A stretch of DNA of 29,842 nucleotides. It comes from Bacteroidales bacterium UBA7258. GTDB lineage: Bacteria > Bacteroidota > Bacteroidia > Bacteroidales > UBA932. The notes below the pieces were generated by a model. It saw only the letters and a program-made list of their open reading frames with translations, did no database searches and had not been told where the DNA came from. The stretch lies in assembly GCA_002472565.1 (NCBI GenBank), contig DKSK01000006.1:1-29842 (forward strand). Reading direction: 5' to 3'. Every line of letters begins with the position of its first letter. Within the stretch, counting starts at the first letter, position 1. Below, one piece after another: positions 15,146 through 23,584 of this stretch. The translations under genes and the position numbers were made by a program.

Positions 15146-16651
15146 TTATTGGAAGCCTCCGTTCTCTCCGCTGAAAGGATCGTAGAAGTCATTTTGCTGA
15201 CCTCCGGCCTGTGGACCGGCAGGCGCGAATTCCGCGGCCTGGGTCATCAGCGTGTCATCGGCCTCGACAAACTTGACGCTCTCGCTCTTGAAGAGCATGT
15301 TTATGTCTCTGACCTCTCCGTTTCTGTTCTTCGCTATGATGAGTTGGGTCTGCTCCTTGGCGGCAGGGTCCTCGGACATGCCGATGAAATCCGGCCTGTG
15401 GATGAAGAGGACCATGTCGGCATCTTGCTCGATGGATCCCGATTCACGGAGGTCGCTCAACTGCGGCCTGCCGTTGCTGCCGTTGCGCTGTACGGCATTA
15501 CGGGAGAGCTGGGAAAGCGCGATTATCGGTATATTCAGTTCCTTGGCAGTAGCCTTGAGGGTTCTAGAAATTGCCGCTACCTCCTGCTCACGCATTCCGC
15601 GCAATTCTGCGGGTCCTTGCATGAGCTGCAGATAGTCGACGATTATCAGCCTCACGCCTTTGCTCTTGACCAGACGTTTGGCCTTGGTCCTAAATTCCAT
15701 TATAGGTATGCTCGGAGTATCGTCGATGTAGATCGGCGCCTTGGCGAGCGGGCCGAGAGTCTCCTCAAGCTGCTGCCACTCCTGGTCAGAGAGTTTCTCT
15801 CCTCCCTTGAGCTTCTTAGGATCCAGCCCGGATTCGGTCGTCATGAGCCGCATCGCAAGCTGATAGTCAGGCATTTCAAGCGAGAAAATGGCCACCGGCA
15901 TCTGGGCTTCGACGGCAGCGTAGCGGAGGAGGTTGAGGGCGAAGGCGGTCTTTCCCACGGAAGGACGCGCCGCCAGAATGATCAGGTCGGAAGGCTGCCA
16001 GCCCTGGGTGATTTCGTCCAGGGTCGGGAAACCGGAAGGAACGCCGCTGATTCCTGAGGTGTTCTGAAGCTCGGAGAGGCGGTTCATTGTACGCTCTATC
16101 ACCGAGCCGATTTCCTGGACGTCCCTCTTTACATTATTCTGGATTGCGGCATAGACCTTTGACTGGGCGTCATCGATGAGGTCGTCGACATTATAGGAAT
16201 TGTCGTAGGCCTCCTTCAGGATGGTGAAGGCAGCCGTGATGAGATCCCTCTGGATGGTCTTCTGCTTGATGACCTGGATGTAGTAGTCCACATGGGCGGC
16301 CGAGCCGACCTTGAGGCTCATGTCCGCCAGGACAACCGCTCCGCCGACTTCATCGAGTTTGCCCAGGCTCTGAAGCTTCTGGGAGACGGTCAGGGTGTCG
16401 AGCTGGACATGCTCATTGACAAGCGAGGACATAGCCTCGAAGATCGTGCGGTGCTTAGGGTCATAGAAACAGTCAGGCGTGAGCGAATCCATAGCTTCGT
16501 CCACGCACTGAGGTTCAATCATCATTGCGCCGAGCACGGCCTCCTCAAGTTCCGGAGCTTGAGGAGGGATATTTCCCATCTCACGTCCCAGGGAATCGAG
16601 ATCCACTACCGGTTCGTCTTTCTTCCTGCTTCTCTTGATCTTGTCTGCCAT
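15146..16651 (-). CDS. dnaB: Replicative DNA helicase DnaB
   Basis: A 501-residue hexameric helicase that unwinds DNA at the replication fork. The N-terminal DnaB domain (P-P-Q-A-P-E-L-E-E-A-V-L-G-A-M at 29-43) interacts with primase. The RecA-like domain has the Walker A loop A-R-P-S-V-G-K-T with Lys234, the Walker B strand L-I-I-V-D-Y-L-Q-L-M near 335-344, and L-S-Q-L-S-R-N-A-V-Q-R-x-G near 381-393, followed by the arginine-finger region D-L-R-E-S-G-S-I-E-Q-D-A-D. No intein or insertion is present. The acidic, glycine-rich C-terminal tail is usual. Confidence 0.97.
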   Translation of the reverse strand: MADKIKRSRKKDEPVVDLDSLGREMGNIPPQAPELEEAVLGAMMIEPQCVDEAMDSLTPDCFYDPKHRTIFEAMSSLVNEHVQLDTLTVSQKLQSLGKLDEVGGAVVLADMSLKVGSAAHVDYYIQVIKQKTIQRDLITAAFTILKEAYDNSYNVDDLIDDAQSKVYAAIQNNVKRDVQEIGSVIERTMNRLSELQNTSGISGVPSGFPTLDEITQGWQPSDLIILAARPSVGKTAFALNLLRYAAVEAQMPVAIFSLEMPDYQLAMRLMTTESGLDPKKLKGGEKLSDQEWQQLEETLGPLAKAPIYIDDTPSIPIMEFRTKAKRLVKSKGVRLIIVDYLQLMQGPAELRGMREQEVAAISRTLKATAKELNIPIIALSQLSRNAVQRNGSNGRPQLSDLRESGSIEQDADMVLFIHRPDFIGMSEDPAAKEQTQLIIAKNRNGEVRDINMLFKSESVKFVEADDTLMTQAAEFAPAGPQAGGQQNDFYDPFSGENGGFQ

Positions 16652-16745
16652 CTACTTATTCCTGAAATTCCACTCCCGTCCCTTGCTGAGACAGGAACCA
16701 ATGAGGCGCGGCATAGCCGGCCTTGACCCGAGTCTTGTCCCGGGC

Positions 16746-17579
16746 TTACTCCTGAGTCTCCGGGGCCTCCGGCGCAGGCTTGTCGAAATCAGGAACGATG
16801 ATTCGGCCGCAATTCTCGCAGACGACGAGTTTCTTGCGGGAGTCGATGTCGATGAGAGTCTGAGGAATGATGGTGGCGAAGCAGCCGCCGCAGGCGTTCT
16901 GTCCGTAAACCTTTACGACAGCGAGCTTGTTCTTCTTGCTCTCGCGGATTCTCTCGTAGGCACTGAGGATCCTCTCGTCGATTTTCGAGGAGCAGGAATT
17001 GCGCTTCTTCTGGAGATCGGCCTCCTGTTTGGCCGTGGACTCAACAGTCTCTTCGAGCTCCTTCTTCTTGGCATCGAGGTCGCCATTGACTACGTTGATC
17101 CTGTCCTTGATATCCTCATTCTCAGCCTTGATCTCGGCGATGCGGGCACGGGTCTCGTCAATATTCTTCTGGGCGATCTGCTTGAGCAGCTCCTTATTCT
17201 CGATTTCCTTCTTTATAGCATCGAACTCCAGGCTGTTCGTCTCAGCGTCCATCTTCTTCTTGAAATCGGCGATGGCGGTGTCGCAGTCAACGATGTCGGA
17301 CTTGTTCTTTGCAATCTTCTCGGTCATGACCGTGACAGATTCGTCATTTTCGGCAAGTTTCTCCTGCATATCGGAGATCTCCTTCTCAAGACTCGCGACT
17401 TCCTCAGGGAGCTCGCCTCGCAGAGCGACGACGTTGTCAATAGCCGAATCAGCCTTCTGAAGCTCATAGAGGGACTTCAGCATATCCTCGACATTCTCGC
17501 CCTCACCCAGATTGGTCTGGATGGAAACGAAGGTCTCTCTCGAATCACGAGCCTCAACCTTGCTTGTTTTCTTTGCCAT
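16746..17579 (-). CDS. C4 zinc-ribbon coiled-coil protein (COG1579-like)
   Basis: A 277-residue cytoplasmic protein. Residues about 25-200 form a long heptad-rich coiled coil dense in K, E, D, L and A. A C-terminal zinc ribbon follows, with C-G-G-C near 231-234 and C-E-N-C-G-R-I near 255-261, and a P-A-P-E-A-P tail. This is the layout of COG1579/CdsZ-type proteins, proposed nucleic-acid or polymer-binding factors; the exact role in Bacteroidetes is unknown. The first 20 residues are a lysine/serine-rich extension. It is the first gene of the long minus-strand block, with a roughly 110-nt leader if the TAAATTTG box at 17698-17705 is used, and 94 bp separate it from dnaB. Confidence 0.83.
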   Translation of the reverse strand: MAKKTSKVEARDSRETFVSIQTNLGEGENVEDMLKSLYELQKADSAIDNVVALRGELPEEVASLEKEISDMQEKLAENDESVTVMTEKIAKNKSDIVDCDTAIADFKKKMDAETNSLEFDAIKKEIENKELLKQIAQKNIDETRARIAEIKAENEDIKDRINVVNGDLDAKKKELEETVESTAKQEADLQKKRNSCSSKIDERILSAYERIRESKKNKLAVVKVYGQNACGGCFATIIPQTLIDIDSRKKLVVCENCGRIIVPDFDKPAPEAPETQE

Positions 17580-17705
17580 ATTTGTTTCTATAAATTATTT
17601 CAAATTCGCACTTGGCCGGAGCCCCTCCAAGACCCATTCTCATGGACACCTGGCAGGTCTTCCGAAGGTCATAAGCCACTACGGACTATACGAATTGCAA
17701 ATTTA
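17580..17705 (-). promoter_or_regulatory. Leader and candidate promoter of the zinc-ribbon gene
   Basis: On the minus strand a TAAATTTG box (17698-17705) stands about 118 bp before the ATG at 17579. The expected transcript leader contains AGACC...GGTCT and CTTGG...CCAAG inverted repeats, with a possible inner GGAG-GGG-CTCC hairpin. This is unusually long and structured compared with other leaders in the window. No known riboswitch was recognised and the -33 half of the promoter is not clear. Confidence 0.3.
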
Positions 17706-17798
17706 ATGAAAAATTCCAATCCAAGGAAAAATTATCAAGAGGCGGGTCGGCGGCAAAGGAGGAGGTCCTTGAGGCGGCACTGAAAATGGATGGATAAT

Positions 17799-17829
17799 TT
17801 TGAATATTTTAGAAATGTAATTAATTTTG
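17799..17829 (+). promoter_or_regulatory. Bacteroidetes-type promoter for the DUF975 gene
   Basis: TTTG at 17799-17802 and TAATTTTG at 17822-17829 are separated by exactly 19 bp, matching the TTTG-N19/21-TAnnTTTG consensus. The predicted start lies only a few bases before the ATG at 17843, so the leader would be very short. The upstream TTTG is itself part of another TAATTTTG (17795-17802). Confidence 0.65.
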
Positions 17830-17842
17830 AAAAAACAAAGCC

Positions 17843-18520
17843 ATGAAAACAAACAAAGATTTAATCAGGGTTGCAAAAGAGTCCCTGTCAGGAAATTACG
17901 TACAGGCAGCAGGGGCTCTCATCATCACTGGACTCATCGGTTGCACCTCCTCTGCAGGCGAACTTCTAAACTTGAACTTGTTCCTGAATTTTGCCTTGAC
18001 CTTGATCATTGCCATATTTGTCTCAGCTCCTCTCACCTGCGGACTTTCTAACGCATTCAGGCTTCTGGCTTCCGACAAAGACGGCAGAGTGGTGGCAAAC
18101 GCCTTCGGAATCGGCTTCGGGGAGAATTATTTCCGTTTCATCGGCGGTTACGTCTTGATGTATTTAATAATCATCCTCGGATGCATCCTTTTCATCGTTC
18201 CGGGAATTATCTGGGGACTCGCCTATTCTCTCACTCCATTCATTCTCAAGGACAATCCGGAGCTTGGCGTCACTGACGCCCTGACTGCAAGCAGAATGGC
18301 CATGAAGGGGAAGAAAGCCAAATTATTAGGGCTCATCCTCTCCATCATACTCATCCCTTTAATTGCGATGTTAGTCGGCGCGATCTTGATTAGTATTAAG
18401 CCATGGCTGGCGGCCATCCTTATAATTGTCTCTGTCGCCGCCTGCTTTTTCTACTTCACACCTGTCCTCGAGACCGCAGTCTCACACTTCTACCTTGAGG
18501 TGAAGAAGGAGGAAAAATAA
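17843..18520 (+). CDS. DUF975 family membrane protein
   Basis: A 225-residue membrane protein with about five or six hydrophobic segments. The N-terminus (M-K-T-N-K-D-L-I-R-V-A-K-E-S-L-S-G-N-Y) and the central I-V-P-G-I-I-W-G-L-A-Y-S-L-T-P-F-I-L-K-D-N-P-type segment near 117-138, then D-A-L-T-A-S-R-M-A-M-K-G-K-K near 144-157, are characteristic of DUF975. The function of the family is unknown. It is a single-gene unit with its own strong promoter, converging with the MerR gene 19 bp away. Confidence 0.8.
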   Translation: MKTNKDLIRVAKESLSGNYVQAAGALIITGLIGCTSSAGELLNLNLFLNFALTLIIAIFVSAPLTCGLSNAFRLLASDKDGRVVANAFGIGFGENYFRFIGGYVLMYLIIILGCILFIVPGIIWGLAYSLTPFILKDNPELGVTDALTASRMAMKGKKAKLLGLILSIILIPLIAMLVGAILISIKPWLAAILIIVSVAACFFYFTPVLETAVSHFYLEVKKEEK

Positions 18521-18539
18521 AGGCTCCTTAAGAGCATAG

Positions 18540-18860
18540 CTAGAGGCTCTTGCGGATGTTTGCGAGTTGTTCGCGGATGCCCTTCAGGGTGTCAAGGATC
18601 TGTACCGTGGCCTCTACTTTTTTCTTGTCCGAGGCGAGCTGTTTCGCGGCTCCTTCCAGCGTAAGTCCCTTGTCCTTGATAAGATAGTGGAGCTGGCGGA
18701 GGAAGTCGACTTCGTCCTTGGTGTAGATGCGGTTGCCTTTCAGGTTCCGTTTCGGTCGGATATACTTGGCAAAAGAATTGGTCCAGAAACGGACAAGCGA
18801 GGTGTTCTCGCCGAGGATCTCGGCGACTTCTCCGATGCTGTAGTAAAGTTTCGTATCCAT
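18540..18860 (-). CDS. MerR-family transcriptional regulator (short, no effector domain)
   Basis: A 106-residue protein. The winged-helix DNA-binding part starts with Y-Y-S-I-G-E-V-A-E-I-L-G-E-N-T-S-L-V-R-F-W, continues with N-R-I-Y-T-K-D-E-V-D-F-L, the MerR wing, and ends in a predicted dimerising helix of about 40 residues (K-K-V-E-A-T-V-Q-I-L-D-T-L-K-G-I-R). There is no ligand-binding domain or metal-site cysteine, so the signal it reads is not evident. I chose the ATG at 18860, which lies 7 bp after the M23 gene stop; an in-frame TTG at 18875 would overlap that gene. The same peptidase-regulator order next to alaS is familiar from Bacteroidales genomes. Confidence 0.85.
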   Translation of the reverse strand: MDTKLYYSIGEVAEILGENTSLVRFWTNSFAKYIRPKRNLKGNRIYTKDEVDFLRQLHYLIKDKGLTLEGAAKQLASDKKKVEATVQILDTLKGIREQLANIRKSL

Positions 18861-18867
18861 ATCTATA

Positions 18868-19830
18868 TCAGTCAAGCGACTGGCGAGTATTCACAGACAT
18901 ATAGGTGGCCTCCATGTAGCGCAAGGGATCGAGGAAGGCGAACATGTAGTTCACCGGATCCTGTGCAAGGGTATCGCGGAGGACTTCATAGTGCAAATGA
19001 GGGGCATAAGTCTTGCCGGAGATGCCGACCGTGCCGAGGGTCTGGCCTGCGCTGACAGTCTGGCCCTTCGAAACCGTAATAGTTCCCAGATGGGCGTAGC
19101 GGGTACGGTAGCCGTTGCCATGGTCGATACCTACGACGTTGCCCAAGCCTTTGCGGCTGCGCGTCACTTCAAACACAGTCCCCCCCGCCGTTGCGAAGAC
19201 ATTTTCTCCCTGAGGCGCTATGACATCAAGGCCGTCATGCTCTTTTTCCACTTTCAGGAAGGGATTGATCTTGTCTCCGACCGAGGCAGCTATCTGTGTG
19301 TAAGTCAAATCTTTAAGAGGGGCCTGCATAGGCGGCATCCAGAAGCCTTCCTTTCCCCTGGAGCGGGCGGTGAGCAAGGCGAGGACGGCTCGCAGGTTTT
19401 CCGTCACCGAATCCCCGGCCGAAGAAAGCGCATCAAGCCTATTAGCCGTATTCATCACTATATTCCTTTCTTCTATGGTGTCATTCTCCGCAGCCATCAG
19501 ATCGGTCACCGGAAGATTCACATCCGGCGCATCGGCATGGAAAACCTGGGAATAAATAGCCTTGTCCTTGAGGTTCAGCTCGTCCACCACTCCGGAAACG
19601 AGCTTCTCGCGCCTCTTCATGTCTCCCCACATCTTCTCGTATGCCCTGTTTTCCCTGCGGAGTTGCTTCTCGGTGTCGGTGCTGACGAAGACCGCTATGA
19701 TAAGGTAGCCGAAGGCAGCCATGGTAGTAATCTCCACGGCCCATTTCATGACCATGAGCAGGATGTCCCCCACGGAATGGGTCACCTTCTCGAAATTGAA
19801 GTTTTTCCAGTTGAATTCGTACTTCGCCAT
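18868..19830 (-). CDS. M23 (LytM-type) metallopeptidase, membrane-anchored, copy 2
   Basis: A 320-residue protein with one membrane segment near residues 35-50 and a periplasmic remainder: a helical stretch (about 55-180) followed by an M23 domain. The zinc and catalytic residues are present: His198 and Asp202 in H-D-G-L-D, and His278-L-His280 in H-L-H-Y-E-V, with Y-A-H-L between. It is therefore expected to be an active endopeptidase cutting peptidoglycan cross-links, unlike degenerate LytM factors. It lies 6 bp downstream of a second M23 gene with the same architecture; the two resemble a duplicated pair. M23/LytM proteins of this layout occur in cell-shape and division roles. Confidence 0.88.
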   Translation of the reverse strand: MAKYEFNWKNFNFEKVTHSVGDILLMVMKWAVEITTMAAFGYLIIAVFVSTDTEKQLRRENRAYEKMWGDMKRREKLVSGVVDELNLKDKAIYSQVFHADAPDVNLPVTDLMAAENDTIEERNIVMNTANRLDALSSAGDSVTENLRAVLALLTARSRGKEGFWMPPMQAPLKDLTYTQIAASVGDKINPFLKVEKEHDGLDVIAPQGENVFATAGGTVFEVTRSRKGLGNVVGIDHGNGYRTRYAHLGTITVSKGQTVSAGQTLGTVGISGKTYAPHLHYEVLRDTLAQDPVNYMFAFLDPLRYMEATYMSVNTRQSLD

Positions 19831-19836
19831 GGCCTG

Positions 19837-20841
19837 TTACTGTATCTTCACCCTTTGATGGGGCCTGACAATTAAATTCTTGGACTCAGAGGCTGCCTTC
19901 TCGGTCATGGACCGGTACTCGTCCATGGGTTCGTCAATATCAAGGTAATCCATCGGATTCACGGCGACATTTCTATAATAGACCTCATAGTGGAGATGCG
20001 GGCCCGTCGTCCTGCCGGAGTTTCCGGTCTCTCCTATGCACTCCCCTCTCTTAAGCTTCATACCCTCGGCGACGAAGACCGTCTTAAGATGGGCATAGCG
20101 GGTCTTGTATCCGAAACCATGGTCGATGACGATCTGGTTGCCATAGCCGAAAAGGTCGAACTGGACTAACTCTACTATCCCGTCTCCGGTGGCATAGACC
20201 GGATTGCCCGGCTTGCAGGCGAAATCCAGCCCCGAATGGAACCTGGAAGACCCGTTGATAGGGTCGGAGCGATAGCCGAAACGGCTGGTCAGCTTGTAGA
20301 CCCGGGGGTCGGGGGCGATCGGGATTACGGCAGGGATGCATGAAGCCATGTCGCCCGCCCTGCTGCTCAGCTTGAAGACATCGTCGAAAGACTTGGACTG
20401 GACATAGGCCTTCATCTCGACCCTTCCAAGGTCAGTGGCGGTGCGGCGCAGGGCAGACCACTCCGGTATGGAGGCAAAGGCCTCGTCGAGAGGCATGCCA
20501 GAGTTCCTTACGGAAGGGGTTATCTCATTGAGACCGAAGATGTTGCGATAGATAATATTATCTCTGGCTCCGAGGCCGTCAAGTTCCGACTCGTAGGAAA
20601 GGAGCCGCCTGTCCATCAGCTGGGCACGCGACTGCCAGCGCTCGTTTATCTTCCTCAGCACCATGGTCTTGGGCAGCTCGACTCCGAGCACCGAATTGAG
20701 GAGCCAAAGGAAGATGAACGAGAGCAGAACACTCGCCGCGATGAAGGCCGCAGCCCTGAAAACGCGCGAGGAGGCGGATACCTTCTCAATCTCATAGACA
20801 AGAGTCTCAGGATTGAGTCTGTACTTTTTACGCTCAGACAT
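19837..20841 (-). CDS. M23 (LytM-type) metallopeptidase, membrane-anchored, copy 1
   Basis: A 334-residue protein with a membrane segment near residues 30-50, a helical periplasmic region, and an M23 peptidase domain from about 185. Active-site residues are intact: His202 and Asp206 in H-S-G-L-D-F, and His282-L-His284 in H-L-H-Y-E-V. The N-terminal K-K-Y-R-L-N-P-E-T-L-V-Y-E resembles other Bacteroidetes members found beside alaS. The C-terminal tail after D-Y-L-D is about 35 residues, charged and probably disordered. The gene is divergent from alaS; a TATATTTG box (20846-20853, minus) sits directly before the ATG, so the leader would be almost absent. Confidence 0.9.
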   Translation of the reverse strand: MSERKKYRLNPETLVYEIEKVSASSRVFRAAAFIAASVLLSFIFLWLLNSVLGVELPKTMVLRKINERWQSRAQLMDRRLLSYESELDGLGARDNIIYRNIFGLNEITPSVRNSGMPLDEAFASIPEWSALRRTATDLGRVEMKAYVQSKSFDDVFKLSSRAGDMASCIPAVIPIAPDPRVYKLTSRFGYRSDPINGSSRFHSGLDFACKPGNPVYATGDGIVELVQFDLFGYGNQIVIDHGFGYKTRYAHLKTVFVAEGMKLKRGECIGETGNSGRTTGPHLHYEVYYRNVAVNPMDYLDIDEPMDEYRSMTEKAASESKNLIVRPHQRVKIQ

Positions 20842-20875
20842 AGCGCAAATATAGGTTTTTTTGAGGAAATTTGAG

Positions 20876-20883
20876 TAATTTTG
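20876..20883 (+). promoter_or_regulatory. Candidate -7 box for alaS
   Basis: TAATTTTG, followed by CG, lies 44 bp before the alaS ATG at 20927. There is no TTTG at the expected 19-21 bp upstream, so this rests on the -7 half alone. The opposing box TATATTTG for the M23 pair is at 20846-20853 on the minus strand. Confidence 0.38.
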
Positions 20884-20926
20884 CGTCTTCTACGGGATTG
20901 AAAGAAAAATAGATAAAATACAGATA

Positions 20927-23548
20927 ATGACAGCTAACGAGATTAGGCAGAAGTACCTGAATTTCTTTGCTTCAAAGGGCCACACTATCGTCCCTTCGGC
21001 TCCGATGGTCATCAAGAACGACCCTACCCTCATGTTCACCAACGCCGGAATGAACCAGTTCAAGGACATCTTCCTCGGCAACACGACTCCTAAGTTCCAC
21101 AGGGCCACCGACTCCCAGAAATGCCTGAGGGTCAGCGGAAAGCACAATGACCTGGAGGCTGTCGGACACGACGGCAGACACCACACGATGTTCGAAATGC
21201 TCGGAAACTGGAGCTTCGGGGATTATTTCAAGACTGAAGCCATCGGCTGGGCTTGGGAACTTCTTACGGAGGTTTACAAGATCGACAAGACCAAGCTCTA
21301 CGCTACCATCTTCAAGGGAGACGAGGCTGACGGGACCGCTCTTGACAAGGAAGCCCATGATGCCTGGCTGAAATATATGCCGGAGGACCATATCATCCTC
21401 GGAGACAAGCATGACAATTTCTGGGAGATGGGCGACACCGGCCCTTGCGGTCCCTGCTCGGAAATCCATATCGACCTCCGCAGCGACGAGGAAATCGCCA
21501 AGGTGCCGGGAAAGGATCTGGTCAACAAGGACGACCCTATGGTCATCGAGATATGGAATCTCGTCTTCATGCAGTATAACCGCAAGGCCGACGGCTCTCT
21601 GGAACTGCTCCCAAATCACAACATCGACACCGGAATGGGCTTCGAAAGGCTCTGCATGGTTCTCGAAGGAAAGAAGAGCAATTATGACACAGATGTCTTC
21701 GCCGGACTGATCACCAAGCTCGAAGAACTGAGCGGACACAAGTACCACCTTGAGAGCGAGCAGATTGACGTTGCCTTCAGGGTCTGCGTAGACCATGTCC
21801 GCGCGATAGCCTTCTCCATAGCGGACGGTCAGCTGCCATCCAATGTCAAGGCCGGCTACGTAATCAGGAGAATCCTCCGCAGGGCGGTGCGCTATGGCTA
21901 CACCTTCCTCGGTTTCAAAGAGCCTTTCCTCTGCCGCCTGACAGACCAGCTGGCGGCCGACATGGGCGAGGCCTACCCTGAGCTCGTACAGCAGAAGAAG
22001 CTTATTGAGAGCGTGATACGCGAAGAGGAGAACGCCTTCCTCCACACCCTCGACAGGGGCATCAGGATGATGGACGATTACCTCGAGAAGAACAAGGACA
22101 CAAAGGTCATCCCGGGAGCCGATGCCTTCGTGCTCTACGACACCTACGGTTTCCCTGAGGACCTGACGGAACTCATCGCCACGGAGCATGGCTACAGCGT
22201 AGACTTCGACGGCTTCAACGCCGAGCTCCAGAAGCAGAAGGAGAGGGCCCGCAACGCCACCTCGAACGAATTCGGAGACTGGACGGTCTTCCACAGCGGC
22301 GAGGAAGAGGAATTCCTCGGCTATGACTACACCTCCCTCGACGGAGTCAACCTCCTCAAGGAAAGGACCGTGAAGCAGAAGAACAAGACGATGTACCAGC
22401 TCGTCTTTGACCGCACGCCTTTCTATGCGGAAATGGGCGGACAGATCGGCGACACCGGCTACATCGAGTCCGAGAGCGGCGAGAAAATCGCCATCCTCAA
22501 CACCATAAAGGAGAACAACCTGACCATCCACGTGGCCGAGAAGCTGCCTTCCGACGGAAGCGAGACCTTCTCTCTCCATGTAGATGAGGACAGGCGTCTC
22601 AAAATCACGAACAACCACACGGCCACCCATCTTATCGACCAGGCCCTCCGCGAAATTCTCGGAAGCCACGTCGAGCAGAAGGGCTCTTACGTGGGGCCTG
22701 ATTATTTCCGCTTCGACTTCTCCCATTTCCAGAAGGTCAGCGAAGAGGAGCTGGTCAAGGTCGAGGCCAGGGTGAACGAACTTATCCGCGAGAACAATCC
22801 TCTCGAAGAGAAGAGGGACGCCAGCATGGATGAGGCCAAGGCCATGGGAGCCATAGCCCTCTTCGGAGAGAAATATGGCGACAAGGTCCGCATCGTCAAG
22901 TTCGGCAAGTCTGTCGAACTCTGCGGAGGCTGCCATGCCAAGGCTACCGGCCAGATAGGGCTCTTCAAGATTGTCTCCGAAGGAGCCATCGCCGCCGGAG
23001 TAAGGCGTATCGAGGCAGTGACCGGAGAGGCCGCCGAGGCCTATGTCCACAATCTCGAGGACATGCTTAAGTCCGTTCGTTCGTTCTTCAACAACGCCCC
23101 TGACATCACCGCGGCGGTCAAGAAGATGGTAAGCGACAACGAAACCTACAAGAAGCAGGTCGAGGAATTCGTCAAGGAGAAGACGGCCCAGCTCGCGGAC
23201 AGCCTTGCCAAGACAGCCGAGGACTATGGCTCAGTCAAGCTCGTAAGGATCAGCACAGGCTTCAACAACGCCGTCATGATGAGGAACGTGGCCAACATTC
23301 TCACCGAGAAATATTCCGGGATGGCCGTTGCCGGGGCCGTGGATTGTGAAGGCAAGCCGCAGCTGCTCCTCGCCTATTCGAAAGACCTCACGGCGGCCGG
23401 AAAGAATGCCGGAGCGGAGATACGCGAAGCCGCGAAACTCATCCAGGGAGGAGGCGGCGGCCAGGCAAGCCTCGCCACCGCCGGAGGAAGAGACTCTTCG
23501 GGCCTGAAGGCCGCCATGGACAAACTCGTGGAACTCGCCACGAAATAG
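20927..23548 (+). CDS. alaS: Alanyl-tRNA synthetase
   Basis: A complete 873-residue enzyme that charges tRNA-Ala and edits mis-made Ser- and Gly-tRNA. The class II catalytic core begins at the N-terminus (motif 1 region with F-T-N-A-G-M-N-Q-F-K-D near 37-47; motif 2 near 80-95 with H-H-T-M-F-E-M-L-G-N-W). The tRNA-recognition domain contains R-R-I-L-R-R-A-V-R-Y-G. The editing site has His564 and His568 (H-T-A-T-H) with Cys666 and His670 (C-G-G-C-H), so zinc-dependent editing is intact. The C-Ala domain ends with the glycine-rich I-Q-G-G-G-G-G-Q signature. It is the first gene of a plus-strand run with lptF/G-fmt and thiN. Confidence 0.98.
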   Translation: MTANEIRQKYLNFFASKGHTIVPSAPMVIKNDPTLMFTNAGMNQFKDIFLGNTTPKFHRATDSQKCLRVSGKHNDLEAVGHDGRHHTMFEMLGNWSFGDYFKTEAIGWAWELLTEVYKIDKTKLYATIFKGDEADGTALDKEAHDAWLKYMPEDHIILGDKHDNFWEMGDTGPCGPCSEIHIDLRSDEEIAKVPGKDLVNKDDPMVIEIWNLVFMQYNRKADGSLELLPNHNIDTGMGFERLCMVLEGKKSNYDTDVFAGLITKLEELSGHKYHLESEQIDVAFRVCVDHVRAIAFSIADGQLPSNVKAGYVIRRILRRAVRYGYTFLGFKEPFLCRLTDQLAADMGEAYPELVQQKKLIESVIREEENAFLHTLDRGIRMMDDYLEKNKDTKVIPGADAFVLYDTYGFPEDLTELIATEHGYSVDFDGFNAELQKQKERARNATSNEFGDWTVFHSGEEEEFLGYDYTSLDGVNLLKERTVKQKNKTMYQLVFDRTPFYAEMGGQIGDTGYIESESGEKIAILNTIKENNLTIHVAEKLPSDGSETFSLHVDEDRRLKITNNHTATHLIDQALREILGSHVEQKGSYVGPDYFRFDFSHFQKVSEEELVKVEARVNELIRENNPLEEKRDASMDEAKAMGAIALFGEKYGDKVRIVKFGKSVELCGGCHAKATGQIGLFKIVSEGAIAAGVRRIEAVTGEAAEAYVHNLEDMLKSVRSFFNNAPDITAAVKKMVSDNETYKKQVEEFVKEKTAQLADSLAKTAEDYGSVKLVRISTGFNNAVMMRNVANILTEKYSGMAVAGAVDCEGKPQLLLAYSKDLTAAGKNAGAEIREAAKLIQGGGGGQASLATAGGRDSSGLKAAMDKLVELATK

Positions 23549-23555
23549 CGCTTCG

Positions 23556-23570
23556 GGGGCGTTCCGCCCC
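23556..23570 (+). other. Short GC-rich hairpin between alaS and the lpt-fmt gene
   Basis: GGGGCG (23556-23561) and CGCCCC (23565-23570) form a 6-bp stem with a 3-nt loop in the 36-bp gap. No T run follows, so it is not a classical terminator; it might stabilise the alaS mRNA end or weaken read-through. Confidence 0.35.
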
Positions 23571-23584
23571 TTGCAGACCCCGGA

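Noticed and set aside
16652..16745. Possible small gene or RNA in the 94-bp gap between the zinc-ribbon gene and dnaB
   Set aside because: No start-stop pair with coding character, no stable hairpin with a T run, and no clear -7 box were seen.
18530..18551. AAGAGC...GCTCTT inverted repeat between the convergent DUF975 and MerR genes
   Set aside because: A 6-bp stem with a 10-nt loop, no T run on either side, and one arm inside the MerR coding region; not convincing as a terminator.
20972..23050. A 692-codon open frame on the minus strand
   Set aside because: It lies wholly inside alaS, whose catalytic, editing and C-Ala motifs are intact. The antisense frame is a by-product of codon bias and encodes no recognisable domain.
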